From Deinococcus sp. JMULE3 (GTDB lineage Bacteria > Deinococcota > Deinococci > Deinococcales > Deinococcaceae): a DNA stretch of 64,000 bases. The stretch spans positions 3,169,501 to 3,233,500 of the forward strand of contig NZ_SGWE01000004.1 in NCBI RefSeq assembly GCF_013337115.1, in the 5' to 3' direction. Below are positions 37,171 through 44,542 of the stretch, piece by piece; within the stretch, counting starts at the first letter, position 1; each line of letters begins with the position of its first letter. The notes under the pieces were generated by a model. It was not told the DNA's origin and made no database searches. It saw nothing but the letters and a program-made list of their open reading frames with translations. Made by a program: the position numbers and the translations under genes.

Positions 37171-37458
37171 TTGACCGCCGCCCCCTCTCCCGCCACACCC
37201 AGGCCCGCTCCTCACGTCCCGGAACGGACGTGCGTGGCCTGCCGCCGCCGCCGCGCGCAGGGCGAATTCGTTCGCCTGACCCGCGGCGCGGACGGGTACT
37301 GGCAGGTGCAGGAGGGACCGCGCGCGGGGCGCGGCGCGTACGTGTGCGCCGACACCCCCGCGTGCTGGGCGGAGAAGCGGCTGCGCCGCGCGTTCGGAGC
37401 GCAGGCCCCACGCGTGTCGCAGGTGCTCCTGAGTTCCACTGATTTACCCCGCGCGTGA
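37171..37458 (+). CDS. ylxR: YlxR family protein (RnpM-like)
   Basis: A 95-residue basic protein with the YlxR/DUF448 motif PERTCVACRRRRAQGEFVRL and GRGAYVC...CW, ending near residue 75. YlxR homologues bind nucleic acid and the RNase P RNA (RnpM in Bacillus). TTG start, with AGGAG overlapping the end of nusA (37160-37164). It sits between nusA and infB as usual. Its stop codon lies in the loop of a perfect hairpin. Confidence 0.92.
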   Translation: MTAAPSPATPRPAPHVPERTCVACRRRRAQGEFVRLTRGADGYWQVQEGPRAGRGAYVCADTPACWAEKRLRRAFGAQAPRVSQVLLSSTDLPRA

Positions 37459-37466
37459 CGCGCGGG
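37448..37466 (+). promoter_or_regulatory. Hairpin with the ylxR stop codon in its loop, before infB
   Basis: CCCGCGCG and CGCGCGGG form a perfect 8-bp stem whose 3-nt loop is the ylxR TGA. The infB Shine-Dalgarno starts 8 nt later. A ribosome terminating on ylxR would melt it, so it could couple infB translation to ylxR. Confidence 0.45.
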
Positions 37467-37483
37467 TCTCACCGGAGGTGAGC

Positions 37484-39295
37484 ATGTCGAAAGTTCGTAT
37501 TTACACCCTCGCCAAGGACCTTGGCGTCGAAAACGCGAAGATGCTGGAAATCCTCGACGGGCTCGGCGTGTCCTACAAGAGCGTCAGCAGCACCATCGAG
37601 GAAGACACCGTCGAACTGATCAAGGACATCCTGGCCGCTGAAGCCGACGGCGGCAGCGCACCCGCCCAGACCGAGGCGCCTGAGACCGCTGCGCCCGCGC
37701 AGACGGCCCCGGCGCAGCCTGCACCGACCGCCGGGCAGCCCGCCGCCCCCGCCCAGACCGAGGAACCCGTGAGCACCGAGAAGGAAATCCCGCACCGCGC
37801 GCCCGTCGTGACCATCATGGGTCACGTCGACCACGGCAAGACCAGCCTGCTGGACTACATCCGCAAGACGAAAGTCGCCGCCAAGGAAGCCGGGGGCATC
37901 ACCCAGCACGTCGGCGCGTTCGAGGCGAAGACCAGCAAGGGCAAGATCGTGTTCATCGACACGCCCGGCCACGAGGCCTTCACCACCATCCGCGCGCGCG
38001 GCGCCAACGTCGCCGACATCGCCATCATCGTGATCGCCGCCGACGACAGCCTGATGCCGCAGACCCGCGAGGCCATCGCGCACGCGCAGGCCGCCAAGGT
38101 GCCCATGATCGTCGCGATCAACAAGGTCGACCTGCCCCAGGCCGACCCGGAACGCGTCAAGACCGACCTGACGCAGCTGAACCTCGTGCCTGAAGAGTAC
38201 GGCGGTGACCTGGTCGTCGTGCCCGTGTCCGCCAAGACCGGCGAGGGCGTCGAGGACCTGCTGGAGTACATCAGCCTGACCGCCGAGATCGAGGACCTGC
38301 GCGCCGACCCGAAGGGAGAGTTCAGCGGCGTGGTCATCGAGGGCAAGGTGGACAAGCAGGCGGGCGTCCTGGCGACCATCATGGTCCAGGAAGGCACCCT
38401 GCACGTCAGCGACTTCCTGGTCGTCGGCGAGAACTACGGCAAGATCAAGGCCATGACCGACAGCGCCGGGGCGCGCATCAAGGAAGCGGGCCCCAGCACC
38501 CCCGTGCAGATCCTCGGCTTCAGCGAGGTCCCCAGCAGCGGCGAGAAGGTCATCAGCGCCAAGAACGAGCACGCCGCCCGTGAAGTCGTGGCCAGCCGCG
38601 CCGACGTCCGCCGCGACGAGGAAGACGCCCGCGACCGCCGCAAGGGCCAGCGCAGCCTGGAAGACCTCCTCGGGCCGCTGGGCACCATCCGCACCGTGAA
38701 CCTGATCCTGCGCGCCGACACGCAGGGCAGCGTGGAAGCCATCCAGGGCATCCTCGCCCGCAAGGAAAAGGACGACGTCAAGATCAACGTGATGCTCGCC
38801 GGGATCGGCGCGCCCACCGAAGGTGACGTGCTGCTGGCCTCCACCGCCGAGGCGACCATCCTGTGCTTCAGCGTCACCGCGTCCGGCGGCGTGAAGAAGG
38901 TCGCGGACACCAAGGGCGTGGACATCAAGTCCTACCGGATCATCTACGAACTCATCGACGAGGTCGACCGCCTGATCAAGGGCAACCTCGAACCCGTGTT
39001 CGAAGAGAAGTACCTGGGCCGCGCCGAGGTCCGCATGGTCATCCGCCACCCCAAGAGCGGCAACATCGCCGGATCGTACGTCACCGACGGCAGCCTCAAG
39101 CGCAACGCCAAGGCGAAAGTCACGCGCGGCAAACAGGTCGTGTACGAGGGCACCATCGTGGGCCTCAAGCGCTTCAAGGACGACGTCCGCGAAGTACAGA
39201 CCGGCTACGAGTGCGGGATCAACGTGGACTGGAACGACGTGATGGAAGGCGACATCATCGAAGCCAGCGAAATGGTCGAAGTCGAGCAGAACTAA
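37484..39295 (+). CDS. infB: Translation initiation factor IF-2
   Basis: A 603-residue IF-2, the short form: an IF2-N domain (1-55; VRIYTLAKDLGVENAKMLEIL), a brief Ala/Pro/Gln linker, then the G domain with G1 at residues 113-120 (GHVDHGKT), DTPGHEAF (G3) and NKVD (G4), followed by domains II, III and C2. It brings initiator tRNA to the 30S subunit. The ATG at 37484 is preferred over GTG 37478 because GGAGGTGA at 37474-37481 is the Shine-Dalgarno sequence and contains that GTG. A canonical terminator follows. Confidence 0.97.
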   Translation: MSKVRIYTLAKDLGVENAKMLEILDGLGVSYKSVSSTIEEDTVELIKDILAAEADGGSAPAQTEAPETAAPAQTAPAQPAPTAGQPAAPAQTEEPVSTEKEIPHRAPVVTIMGHVDHGKTSLLDYIRKTKVAAKEAGGITQHVGAFEAKTSKGKIVFIDTPGHEAFTTIRARGANVADIAIIVIAADDSLMPQTREAIAHAQAAKVPMIVAINKVDLPQADPERVKTDLTQLNLVPEEYGGDLVVVPVSAKTGEGVEDLLEYISLTAEIEDLRADPKGEFSGVVIEGKVDKQAGVLATIMVQEGTLHVSDFLVVGENYGKIKAMTDSAGARIKEAGPSTPVQILGFSEVPSSGEKVISAKNEHAAREVVASRADVRRDEEDARDRRKGQRSLEDLLGPLGTIRTVNLILRADTQGSVEAIQGILARKEKDDVKINVMLAGIGAPTEGDVLLASTAEATILCFSVTASGGVKKVADTKGVDIKSYRIIYELIDEVDRLIKGNLEPVFEEKYLGRAEVRMVIRHPKSGNIAGSYVTDGSLKRNAKAKVTRGKQVVYEGTIVGLKRFKDDVREVQTGYECGINVDWNDVMEGDIIEASEMVEVEQN

Positions 39296-39306
39296 ACCGC
39301 CAAATG

Positions 39307-39341
39307 AAAGCCGGAACCTCCGCGTGGGGTTCCGGCTTTTT
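39307..39341 (+). terminator. Intrinsic terminator of the rimP-infB operon
   Basis: AAAGCCGGAACC and GGTTCCGGCTTT form a perfect 12-bp stem with a 9-nt loop followed by a T-run. Confidence 0.88.
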
Positions 39342-39349
39342 CGTGGCGT

Positions 39350-40570
39350 TCACTCGTTCGCGGCGGGCGTGACGAACAGTCGCCAGTGGTCGTTCAGCAG
39401 GCGGGTGTCGCGGGCGGGCGCGGGTTCCAGGGTGACGGTGAAGGGAGTACCGCTGTCCTGGCCGGTCAGGGTGAGTTGCGCGCCCTGCCGCGCCCAGCGC
39501 AGACGTTGCGGGGAGCCGCCTGCTGGGGTCAGGGTGAGGGTCTGCCCGTTGACCTCGTAGCGTCCCGCACCTGTGGCGGGATCGTGGGGGCAGTTCATCC
39601 ACTCGGTGCGGTACAGCGGCGCGAGGCTGGTGCGGTGGGCATTCAGGGCCAGGGTGCGCCAGCGGCAGTCGTTCGCGATGTCGGGGGCGGGGCGGGAGTC
39701 GGCGGTCACGCGGTACACGCCCGCGAGGTCGTGGGGAACGGGACGGGGGGACCACCTCTGCACGAAGGTCAGGTTGTTCTGGAGTGGCGCGGCGAGCACG
39801 TACCCCAACACGGCGACCCGCGCGAGTGCCCGCAGTGGGCGGGAGCCGGGCAGTCCCGGAGGGGCGGGCAGGGGCCGGGTGGGTTCGTTCCGCACGGCGC
39901 GCCACAGGTTCGGCAGGTGCGGCCACAGGATCGCCACGGCCAGCAGCAGCAGGTTCGCGGCCCCGAGTTTCACGAACACGTTGAAGCTCAGGTTCAGCAG
40001 CAGCACGAAGCTCATGACCGGCACTGCCAGCAGCGCCCCGGCCAGCGCCGTGCGGCGGTGCAGCAGCAGAAACGCGGACAGCACTTCCAGTGCGCCCCCC
40101 ACGAACTGGAAGACTGGCGAGGCGCCGACCGTGCGCCACAGCAGGCCCATGTGGTTCATCTCCCCGAAACGGGTCAGGAGGTCCGTGTTCTCCGGCCTGG
40201 GCATCTGGAGCAGGAACACCTTCTGCCAGCCGTAGATGAACAGGACGTACGCGAGGGACAGCCGGGCTGCACGCATGATCCACGGGGCGGCGCGGGCCGT
40301 CCAGCCCCGGTCGCCCTCCGCACGGCCCCAGGTGAGGGCGCCGAGCAGGGCCAGTCCGGCGTTCAGGCCGAACAGGATGAAGGCGCTGGGTGGCTCTCCG
40401 GTCAGGGGCGGGCCGGTCTCTCCGGCCAGGGTTCGGGCCAGGGGCATCAGGGTCACGCCGTACCAGCCGAGCAGGGTCAGCAGCAACCAGCATGCCAGCC
40501 AGCGGAGGCCCAGGCCAGGTGAGGGGATGGGCGCGGGCGTGTCAGGCGTCACGTTGAAGTTGGCGGGCAC
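39350..40570 (-). CDS. DoxX-like membrane protein with C-terminal extracytoplasmic domain
   Basis: A 406-residue protein. After a Pro-rich start there are two hydrophobic helices (about 24-45, 65-80), then a DoxX-like four-helix region (about 95-220: LSLAYVLFIYGWQKVFLLQMPRPENTDLL, FQFVGGALEVLSAFLLLHRRTALAGALL, then NLSFNVFVKLGAANLLLLAVAIL) and one more helix (about 248-262). The last 140 residues are soluble and probably outside (YRVTADSRPAPDIANDCRWRTL ... LTLTGQDSGTPFTV). DoxX-type proteins are small and lack this tail. Function unknown; a redox or respiratory accessory role is a guess. GTG start. Confidence 0.65.
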   Translation of the reverse strand: MPANFNVTPDTPAPIPSPGLGLRWLACWLLLTLLGWYGVTLMPLARTLAGETGPPLTGEPPSAFILFGLNAGLALLGALTWGRAEGDRGWTARAAPWIMRAARLSLAYVLFIYGWQKVFLLQMPRPENTDLLTRFGEMNHMGLLWRTVGASPVFQFVGGALEVLSAFLLLHRRTALAGALLAVPVMSFVLLLNLSFNVFVKLGAANLLLLAVAILWPHLPNLWRAVRNEPTRPLPAPPGLPGSRPLRALARVAVLGYVLAAPLQNNLTFVQRWSPRPVPHDLAGVYRVTADSRPAPDIANDCRWRTLALNAHRTSLAPLYRTEWMNCPHDPATGAGRYEVNGQTLTLTPAGGSPQRLRWARQGAQLTLTGQDSGTPFTVTLEPAPARDTRLLNDHWRLFVTPAANE

Positions 40571-40631
40571 GCCGCTGATTGTGACGACCCGACTCGGTCA
40601 GCACGGACCAACATGACCAACCCCCCGCCAC

Positions 40632-40658
40632 GGGGACGGGGGGCCTGGGGGGCGGGGG
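40632..40658 (+). other. Potential G-quadruplex tract
   Basis: Four G-runs (GGGG, GGGGGG, GGGGGG, GGGGG) with loops of 2, 3 and 1 nt lie about 62 nt upstream of the DoxX-like start, on the strand opposite its transcript template sense. This meets the standard G4 pattern with margin. Confidence 0.6.
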
Positions 40659-40664
40659 TGGAGC

Positions 40665-40800
40665 ATACGGATTCCGTTTGTTTCGCCAACAATCCGGAAC
40701 TTCACCGGATCGCCGGCTCCACGTCCGGAACCCGTTTCTCTCCTGCTCGCATCCGCTCGGATTGAACGGGCTTTACAGCCCATTCAATCGGAGTCCGTAT
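40665..40800. repeat. Dispersed structured repeat, copy A
   Basis: The 136-bp element has ends ATACGGATTCCG (40665-40676) and CGGAGTCCGTAT (40789-40800), inverted with 11 of 12 matches. It contains the block TCCACGTCCGGAACCCG and an inner hairpin TTGAACGGGC / GCCCATTCAA. It matches the copies at 52325 and 63857 along its length. The TGA of the minus-strand gene at 40800 begins on its last base. Confidence 0.85.
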
Positions 40801-41375
40801 CAGGTGCCGCTGGTGGTGCCGGTGGCGCTGCCCTGGTCGGTGCTGTCGCCCTGCGGTCCCTGGTTGTCCTGGCCGCGCGGGCCGCCGGGTCCCATGGGGC
40901 CGTCGTGGTGGCCGCCGCGTCCGGGGCCGCCGGGGCCGCGGCCGCCGAAGGCGAAGGGGTTCTCCGCGAGGTGCTGTTTCATGTCGGCGGCGCGGTCGGC
41001 GGGGATGTCCCCGGCCTTCACGGCGGCGTCGATGGTGGCGTTTCCGGCCTTGACGGCGGCGGCCTTGAGTTTCTCGGGCGTGGTGTTCAGCTGCCTGGCG
41101 AGGTTGGTGATGAACGTGTCGGCGTAGTTGGTGCCGCTGCGCTGGGGGCGCTCGCCGGGCTGACGCTGCCCGTTCTGGCCCTGCTGCGACTGGTTCTGCT
41201 GGGTCTGGTTCTGCCCGGTGCGCTGGCCGGGCTGGGCGGGCTGCACGCGCTGCGGGGCCTGTGCGGTGGTCGCGGCGCCGGTGCTGGCGGTGCCCGTGCC
41301 GCTCTGCTGGGCGAGCACGGCGCCGACGGTCAGGGGCAGCGCGGCGAAGGCGATCAGGGGAAGTCGGTTTTTCAT
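40800..41375 (-). CDS. Secreted Gln-rich protein of unknown function
   Basis: A 191-residue protein. The ATG at 41375 has AGGAG 9 nt upstream and opens a signal peptide (MKNRLPLIAFAALPLTVGAVLAQQ, cleavage near residue 22). A low-complexity Gln/Asn/Gly segment (about 45-85) is followed by a short helical domain (TNYADTFITNLARQLNTTPEKLKAAAVKAG...ADMKQHLAENPF) and a Gly/Pro/His tail that may bind metal. The helical part resembles secreted DUF-type domains with a Leu-rich ANLLGxTxEKLxAA pattern. The stop codon abuts the repeat element. Confidence 0.65.
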   Translation of the reverse strand: MKNRLPLIAFAALPLTVGAVLAQQSGTGTASTGAATTAQAPQRVQPAQPGQRTGQNQTQQNQSQQGQNGQRQPGERPQRSGTNYADTFITNLARQLNTTPEKLKAAAVKAGNATIDAAVKAGDIPADRAADMKQHLAENPFAFGGRGPGGPGRGGHHDGPMGPGGPRGQDNQGPQGDSTDQGSATGTTSGT

Positions 41376-41526
41376 GGGGGGCACACTCCTGTTGACTGGG
41401 GGCCTTGAACTGAGGGCCTGGGAATGGGGGGCTTCGGGTTCGGGTGGCGACGTCCGGACATCGGCCACGCAGGCAGTGTGCCGAACCGGTGTTAAGGGGC
41501 GGCTAATTGGCGTGGGGGCCTTCTGC

Positions 41527-41532
41527 TATGCT
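41527..41532 (+). promoter_or_regulatory. -10 element upstream of the small protein and secDF
   Basis: TATGCT lies 8 nt before the TTG at 41541. It probably serves the small gene and secDF together. Confidence 0.4.
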
Positions 41533-41540
41533 GGGTCGCC

Positions 41541-41882
41541 TTGAGATTCCCGCGTTCCTTCCGACTGGCGTGGCAGCGTGCGCTGCTGAGCCTGCCGGGC
41601 CTGTTCCCCCTGCTGCCGCTGCTGGCGGTGGCGCTGGGTCAGCCCTGGAACGTGCCGGAACCGGGCCGCTGGGCGGCGGGGAATGTCGCCCCGGCCCTGC
41701 CGGAGCTGCGGCCCGCGCCGCCGCCCGGTTCGCCCGTGCCGCTGCTGGCCGGGGACGCGCCCCGCCCGGTGGCCCTGCCGCCCGCGCAGGCCCGGTTCAC
41801 GCTGGCGCTGCCCGTGTGGGCCGAGCCGCGTGTCAGACCGGCGCTGAGCGTGCTGGGACGGCGGCAGTCCGACGGGGGCTGA
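41541..41882 (+). CDS. Small probably exported protein upstream of secDF
   Basis: A 113-residue protein from a TTG start 8 nt after TATGCT. An N-terminal basic stretch (MRFPRSFRLAWQR) and a hydrophobic segment (ALLSLPGLFPLLPLLAVALG, about 14-33) look like a signal peptide or anchor. The remainder is Pro/Ala-rich with no recognised domain. It ends 52 nt before secDF on the same strand and may share its transcript. The start is uncertain, and a competing frame in this GC-rich region cannot be excluded. Confidence 0.5.
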   Translation: MRFPRSFRLAWQRALLSLPGLFPLLPLLAVALGQPWNVPEPGRWAAGNVAPALPELRPAPPPGSPVPLLAGDAPRPVALPPAQARFTLALPVWAEPRVRPALSVLGRRQSDGG

Positions 41883-41934
41883 GCGTCACCGCGGACCGCC
41901 CCCCCTGATTCTCTGCAATGCACTGGAGTTGTGA

Positions 41935-44223
41935 ATGACGTACGGAAACAAAGGCAAGAAATCCGGCCGCCCTGCCCCGCGCAGCGCGCCGACCGCGAGC
42001 AAACCGAACCTCTGGACGGGGCTGATCCTGCTGCTGACGCTGCTGGCGTCCGTGGCGTACATCTGGCGGCCCTGGGAGCACAAGGACAACGTCTGGAGCC
42101 TGTGGAACGACAAGTTCCAGTTCATGACGCTGGGTCTGGACCTCAAGGGCGGCCTGCGGATCGAGCTGGCGCCCGAGTCGGGGACCGCCACGAAGGACGA
42201 ACTGGACCGCGTCAAGACCGTGATCGAGAACCGCATCAACGCGCTGGGCGTGGCTGAGCCGACCGTGACGGTCGCCGGGGGCCGCCGCGTGGTCGTGGAG
42301 ATTCCGGGCGCGACGCCCGCCGTGCAGGACCGCGCGCGGGCGATCATCAAGCAGACGGCGCGTCTGGAATTCCGGATCGTGCAGGCGAACGCCCAGCCGG
42401 ATCAGACGCTGGCGCAGCAGAAGCCGCAGACGGGCGGGTACACCCTGGCGCAGCTGGGGCCGGTCGAGGCGACGGGTGAGGTCATCCAGAACGCGCAGGC
42501 GGCGACCGATCCGCAGTCCGGCCGCTGGATCGTGACCTTCCAGAACACCGACTCGGGCTCCGCGAAGTTCGGGGAGTTCACCGGGAGGAACGTCGGGAAG
42601 CTGATGGCCGTCGTGCTGGACGACCAGATCCAGAGCGTGGCGACCATCCAGAGCCGTCTGAACCGCGACGTGCAGATCACCGGGAACTTCGACGCGCAGG
42701 AAGCGAACCAACTGGCGCTGGTGCTCAAGTCGGGCGCGCTGCCCATCAAGATCAAGACCGAGGCCGAGCAGGCCATCGGGCCGAGCCTGGGCGCGGACGC
42801 GATCCGCAGTGGCGCGGTCGCGTCGCTGGTCGGGATCGGGCTGGTGTTCGTGATGCTGTTCGGGTACTACGGCTTCTGGTTCGGTCTGGTGGGCGCGCTG
42901 GGCCTGCTGTTCTCCAGCGTGGTGATCCTGGGGATGCTGGCGGGCTTCGGCGCGACGCTGACCCTGCCGGGCATCGCGGGTCTGGTCCTGACGATCGGCG
43001 CGGCGGTGGACGGGAACGTGATCTCCTTCGAGCGCATCAAGGAGGAACTGTTCAAGGGCAAGGGCATCAAGAACTCCATCCGCGCCGGGTATGACCACTC
43101 GACGGCGGCCATCCTGGACGTGAACGCCTCGCACCTGCTGTCCGCGATGGCGCTGTACACCTACTCGACCGGGGCCGTGAAGGGCTTCGCGGTGACGCTG
43201 ATCATCGGCGTGATCGCCTCGACCTTCTCGAACCTGGTGTTCGCGAAGTGGTTCATCCAGTGGCTCGCGCAGCGCAGGACCAACATGAGCGCGCCGCAGT
43301 GGATCAAGGAGACGCACATCGACTTCATCCGCCCGGCGCGGATCATCACGACCCTCAGCGTGCTGCTGGCCGTCGCGGGCGGCGTGACGGTGCTCACCAG
43401 GGGCCTGAACTACGGCGTGGACTTCTCGTCCGGCACGACGATCACCGCGAAGACGGACGCCGGGACGACCACCGAGCAGGTCCGCACGGCCGTGACCGGT
43501 GCCGGCGTGGCGAAGGTGAACGGGCAGAGCACCGTGATCCTGCGCAACGTCGTGACCGGTCAGGAGGGCGCGTCGTACACCATCAAGGTGCCGGAACTGA
43601 GCACCGAGGAGATCCGCACCGTGCAGGCCGCCGTGCAGAAGCTGCCGCAGGGCAGCGTGCAGGCCACCGAGACGGTCGGCCCGGCCGTCGGGAAGGAGCT
43701 GACGCAGAAGACCATCTACGCCGTGCTGCTGGGCCTGGGCCTGATCCTGGTGTACGTCGGCTTCCGCTTCGACTTCATCATGGGCGTCGGCTCGATCCTG
43801 GCCGCCATTCACGACGTGATGATCGCCATGGGCCTGTTCGCGCTGCTGAACCTGGAGTTCACGGTGGCGACCGTGGCGGCCCTGCTGACATTGATCGGGT
43901 ACTCGCTGAACGACTCGATCATCGTGTCGGACCGCATCCGCGAGAACATCAAGGAGCTGCGCGGCAAGTCGTACCGCGAGATCGTGAACCTCGCGATCAA
44001 CCAGACGCTGTCGCGCACGATCATGACGTCGATCAGCACGATGCTGCCGCTGCTGAGCCTGCTGATCTTCGGCGGGCCGGTGCTGCGGGACTTCAGTCTG
44101 GTGCTGCTGGTGGGCATCCTGATCGGGACGTACTCCAGCATCTACATCGTGGCGCCGCTGGTGGTGTACTTCGAGGAGTGGCGCGAGCGCCGCAGGGCCG
44201 GGGGGCAGGCCGCCAAGGCGTAA
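41935..44223 (+). CDS. secDF: Fused protein-export membrane protein SecDF
   Basis: A 762-residue single-chain SecD-SecF. The SecD half (about 1-440) has a first helix (NLWTGLILLLTLLASVAYI), the periplasmic P1 head (GLDLKGGLRIELAPESG, RINALGVAEPTV) and membrane helices with a LTIGAAVDGNVISFERIKEE motif. The SecF half (about 450-762) has LNYGVDFSSGTT, FRFDFIMGVGSILAAIHDV and YSLNDSIIVSDRIRE. The conserved acidic residues of the proton path are therefore present in both halves. It uses the proton gradient to pull secreted proteins after SecYEG. GGAG precedes the ATG. Confidence 0.95.
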   Translation: MTYGNKGKKSGRPAPRSAPTASKPNLWTGLILLLTLLASVAYIWRPWEHKDNVWSLWNDKFQFMTLGLDLKGGLRIELAPESGTATKDELDRVKTVIENRINALGVAEPTVTVAGGRRVVVEIPGATPAVQDRARAIIKQTARLEFRIVQANAQPDQTLAQQKPQTGGYTLAQLGPVEATGEVIQNAQAATDPQSGRWIVTFQNTDSGSAKFGEFTGRNVGKLMAVVLDDQIQSVATIQSRLNRDVQITGNFDAQEANQLALVLKSGALPIKIKTEAEQAIGPSLGADAIRSGAVASLVGIGLVFVMLFGYYGFWFGLVGALGLLFSSVVILGMLAGFGATLTLPGIAGLVLTIGAAVDGNVISFERIKEELFKGKGIKNSIRAGYDHSTAAILDVNASHLLSAMALYTYSTGAVKGFAVTLIIGVIASTFSNLVFAKWFIQWLAQRRTNMSAPQWIKETHIDFIRPARIITTLSVLLAVAGGVTVLTRGLNYGVDFSSGTTITAKTDAGTTTEQVRTAVTGAGVAKVNGQSTVILRNVVTGQEGASYTIKVPELSTEEIRTVQAAVQKLPQGSVQATETVGPAVGKELTQKTIYAVLLGLGLILVYVGFRFDFIMGVGSILAAIHDVMIAMGLFALLNLEFTVATVAALLTLIGYSLNDSIIVSDRIRENIKELRGKSYREIVNLAINQTLSRTIMTSISTMLPLLSLLIFGGPVLRDFSLVLLVGILIGTYSSIYIVAPLVVYFEEWRERRRAGGQAAKA

Positions 44224-44242
44224 CCGCCGCAGCGAGACAGGA

Positions 44243-44308
44243 CGCGTTCCCAGGCGAGAGGAAGGGGGTGGAGGCCCCCTCCCGGACTCGCCTGGGAACG
44301 CGCCTTTT
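44243..44308 (+). terminator. Terminator of secDF
   Basis: CGCGTTCCCAGGCGAG (44243-44258) pairs perfectly with CTCGCCTGGGAACGCG (44287-44302), enclosing a nested GGGG/CCCC hairpin and followed by CCTTTT. The rest of the gap to 44528 shows no gene. Confidence 0.85.
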
Positions 44309-44528
44309 CGTGGAGTGAAAACCGCGGCGTGTCGTGAGCGGTCGGGGAAGAGAGGGACGGCTGCGTGCCTGCGGCGCCATGTCCAGCCGCTGCTGATGGA
44401 ATACGGAGGGAGCCACGGCGTCCGGCATGGATGGATGCGCGGGGGAGTCGCTCCTGACGGGGGCTTCATGAACCCTTACCTGTCCAGTGAACGTGCCCAA
44501 TCCTCAATCACAGGGGCGTGAACTTCCT

Positions 44529-44534
44529 TACACT
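44529..44534 (+). promoter_or_regulatory. -10 element of leaderless vanW-like gene
   Basis: TACACT lies 8 nt before the ATG at 44543, with no Shine-Dalgarno sequence. Confidence 0.5.
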
Positions 44535-44542
44535 GCCTTCCG

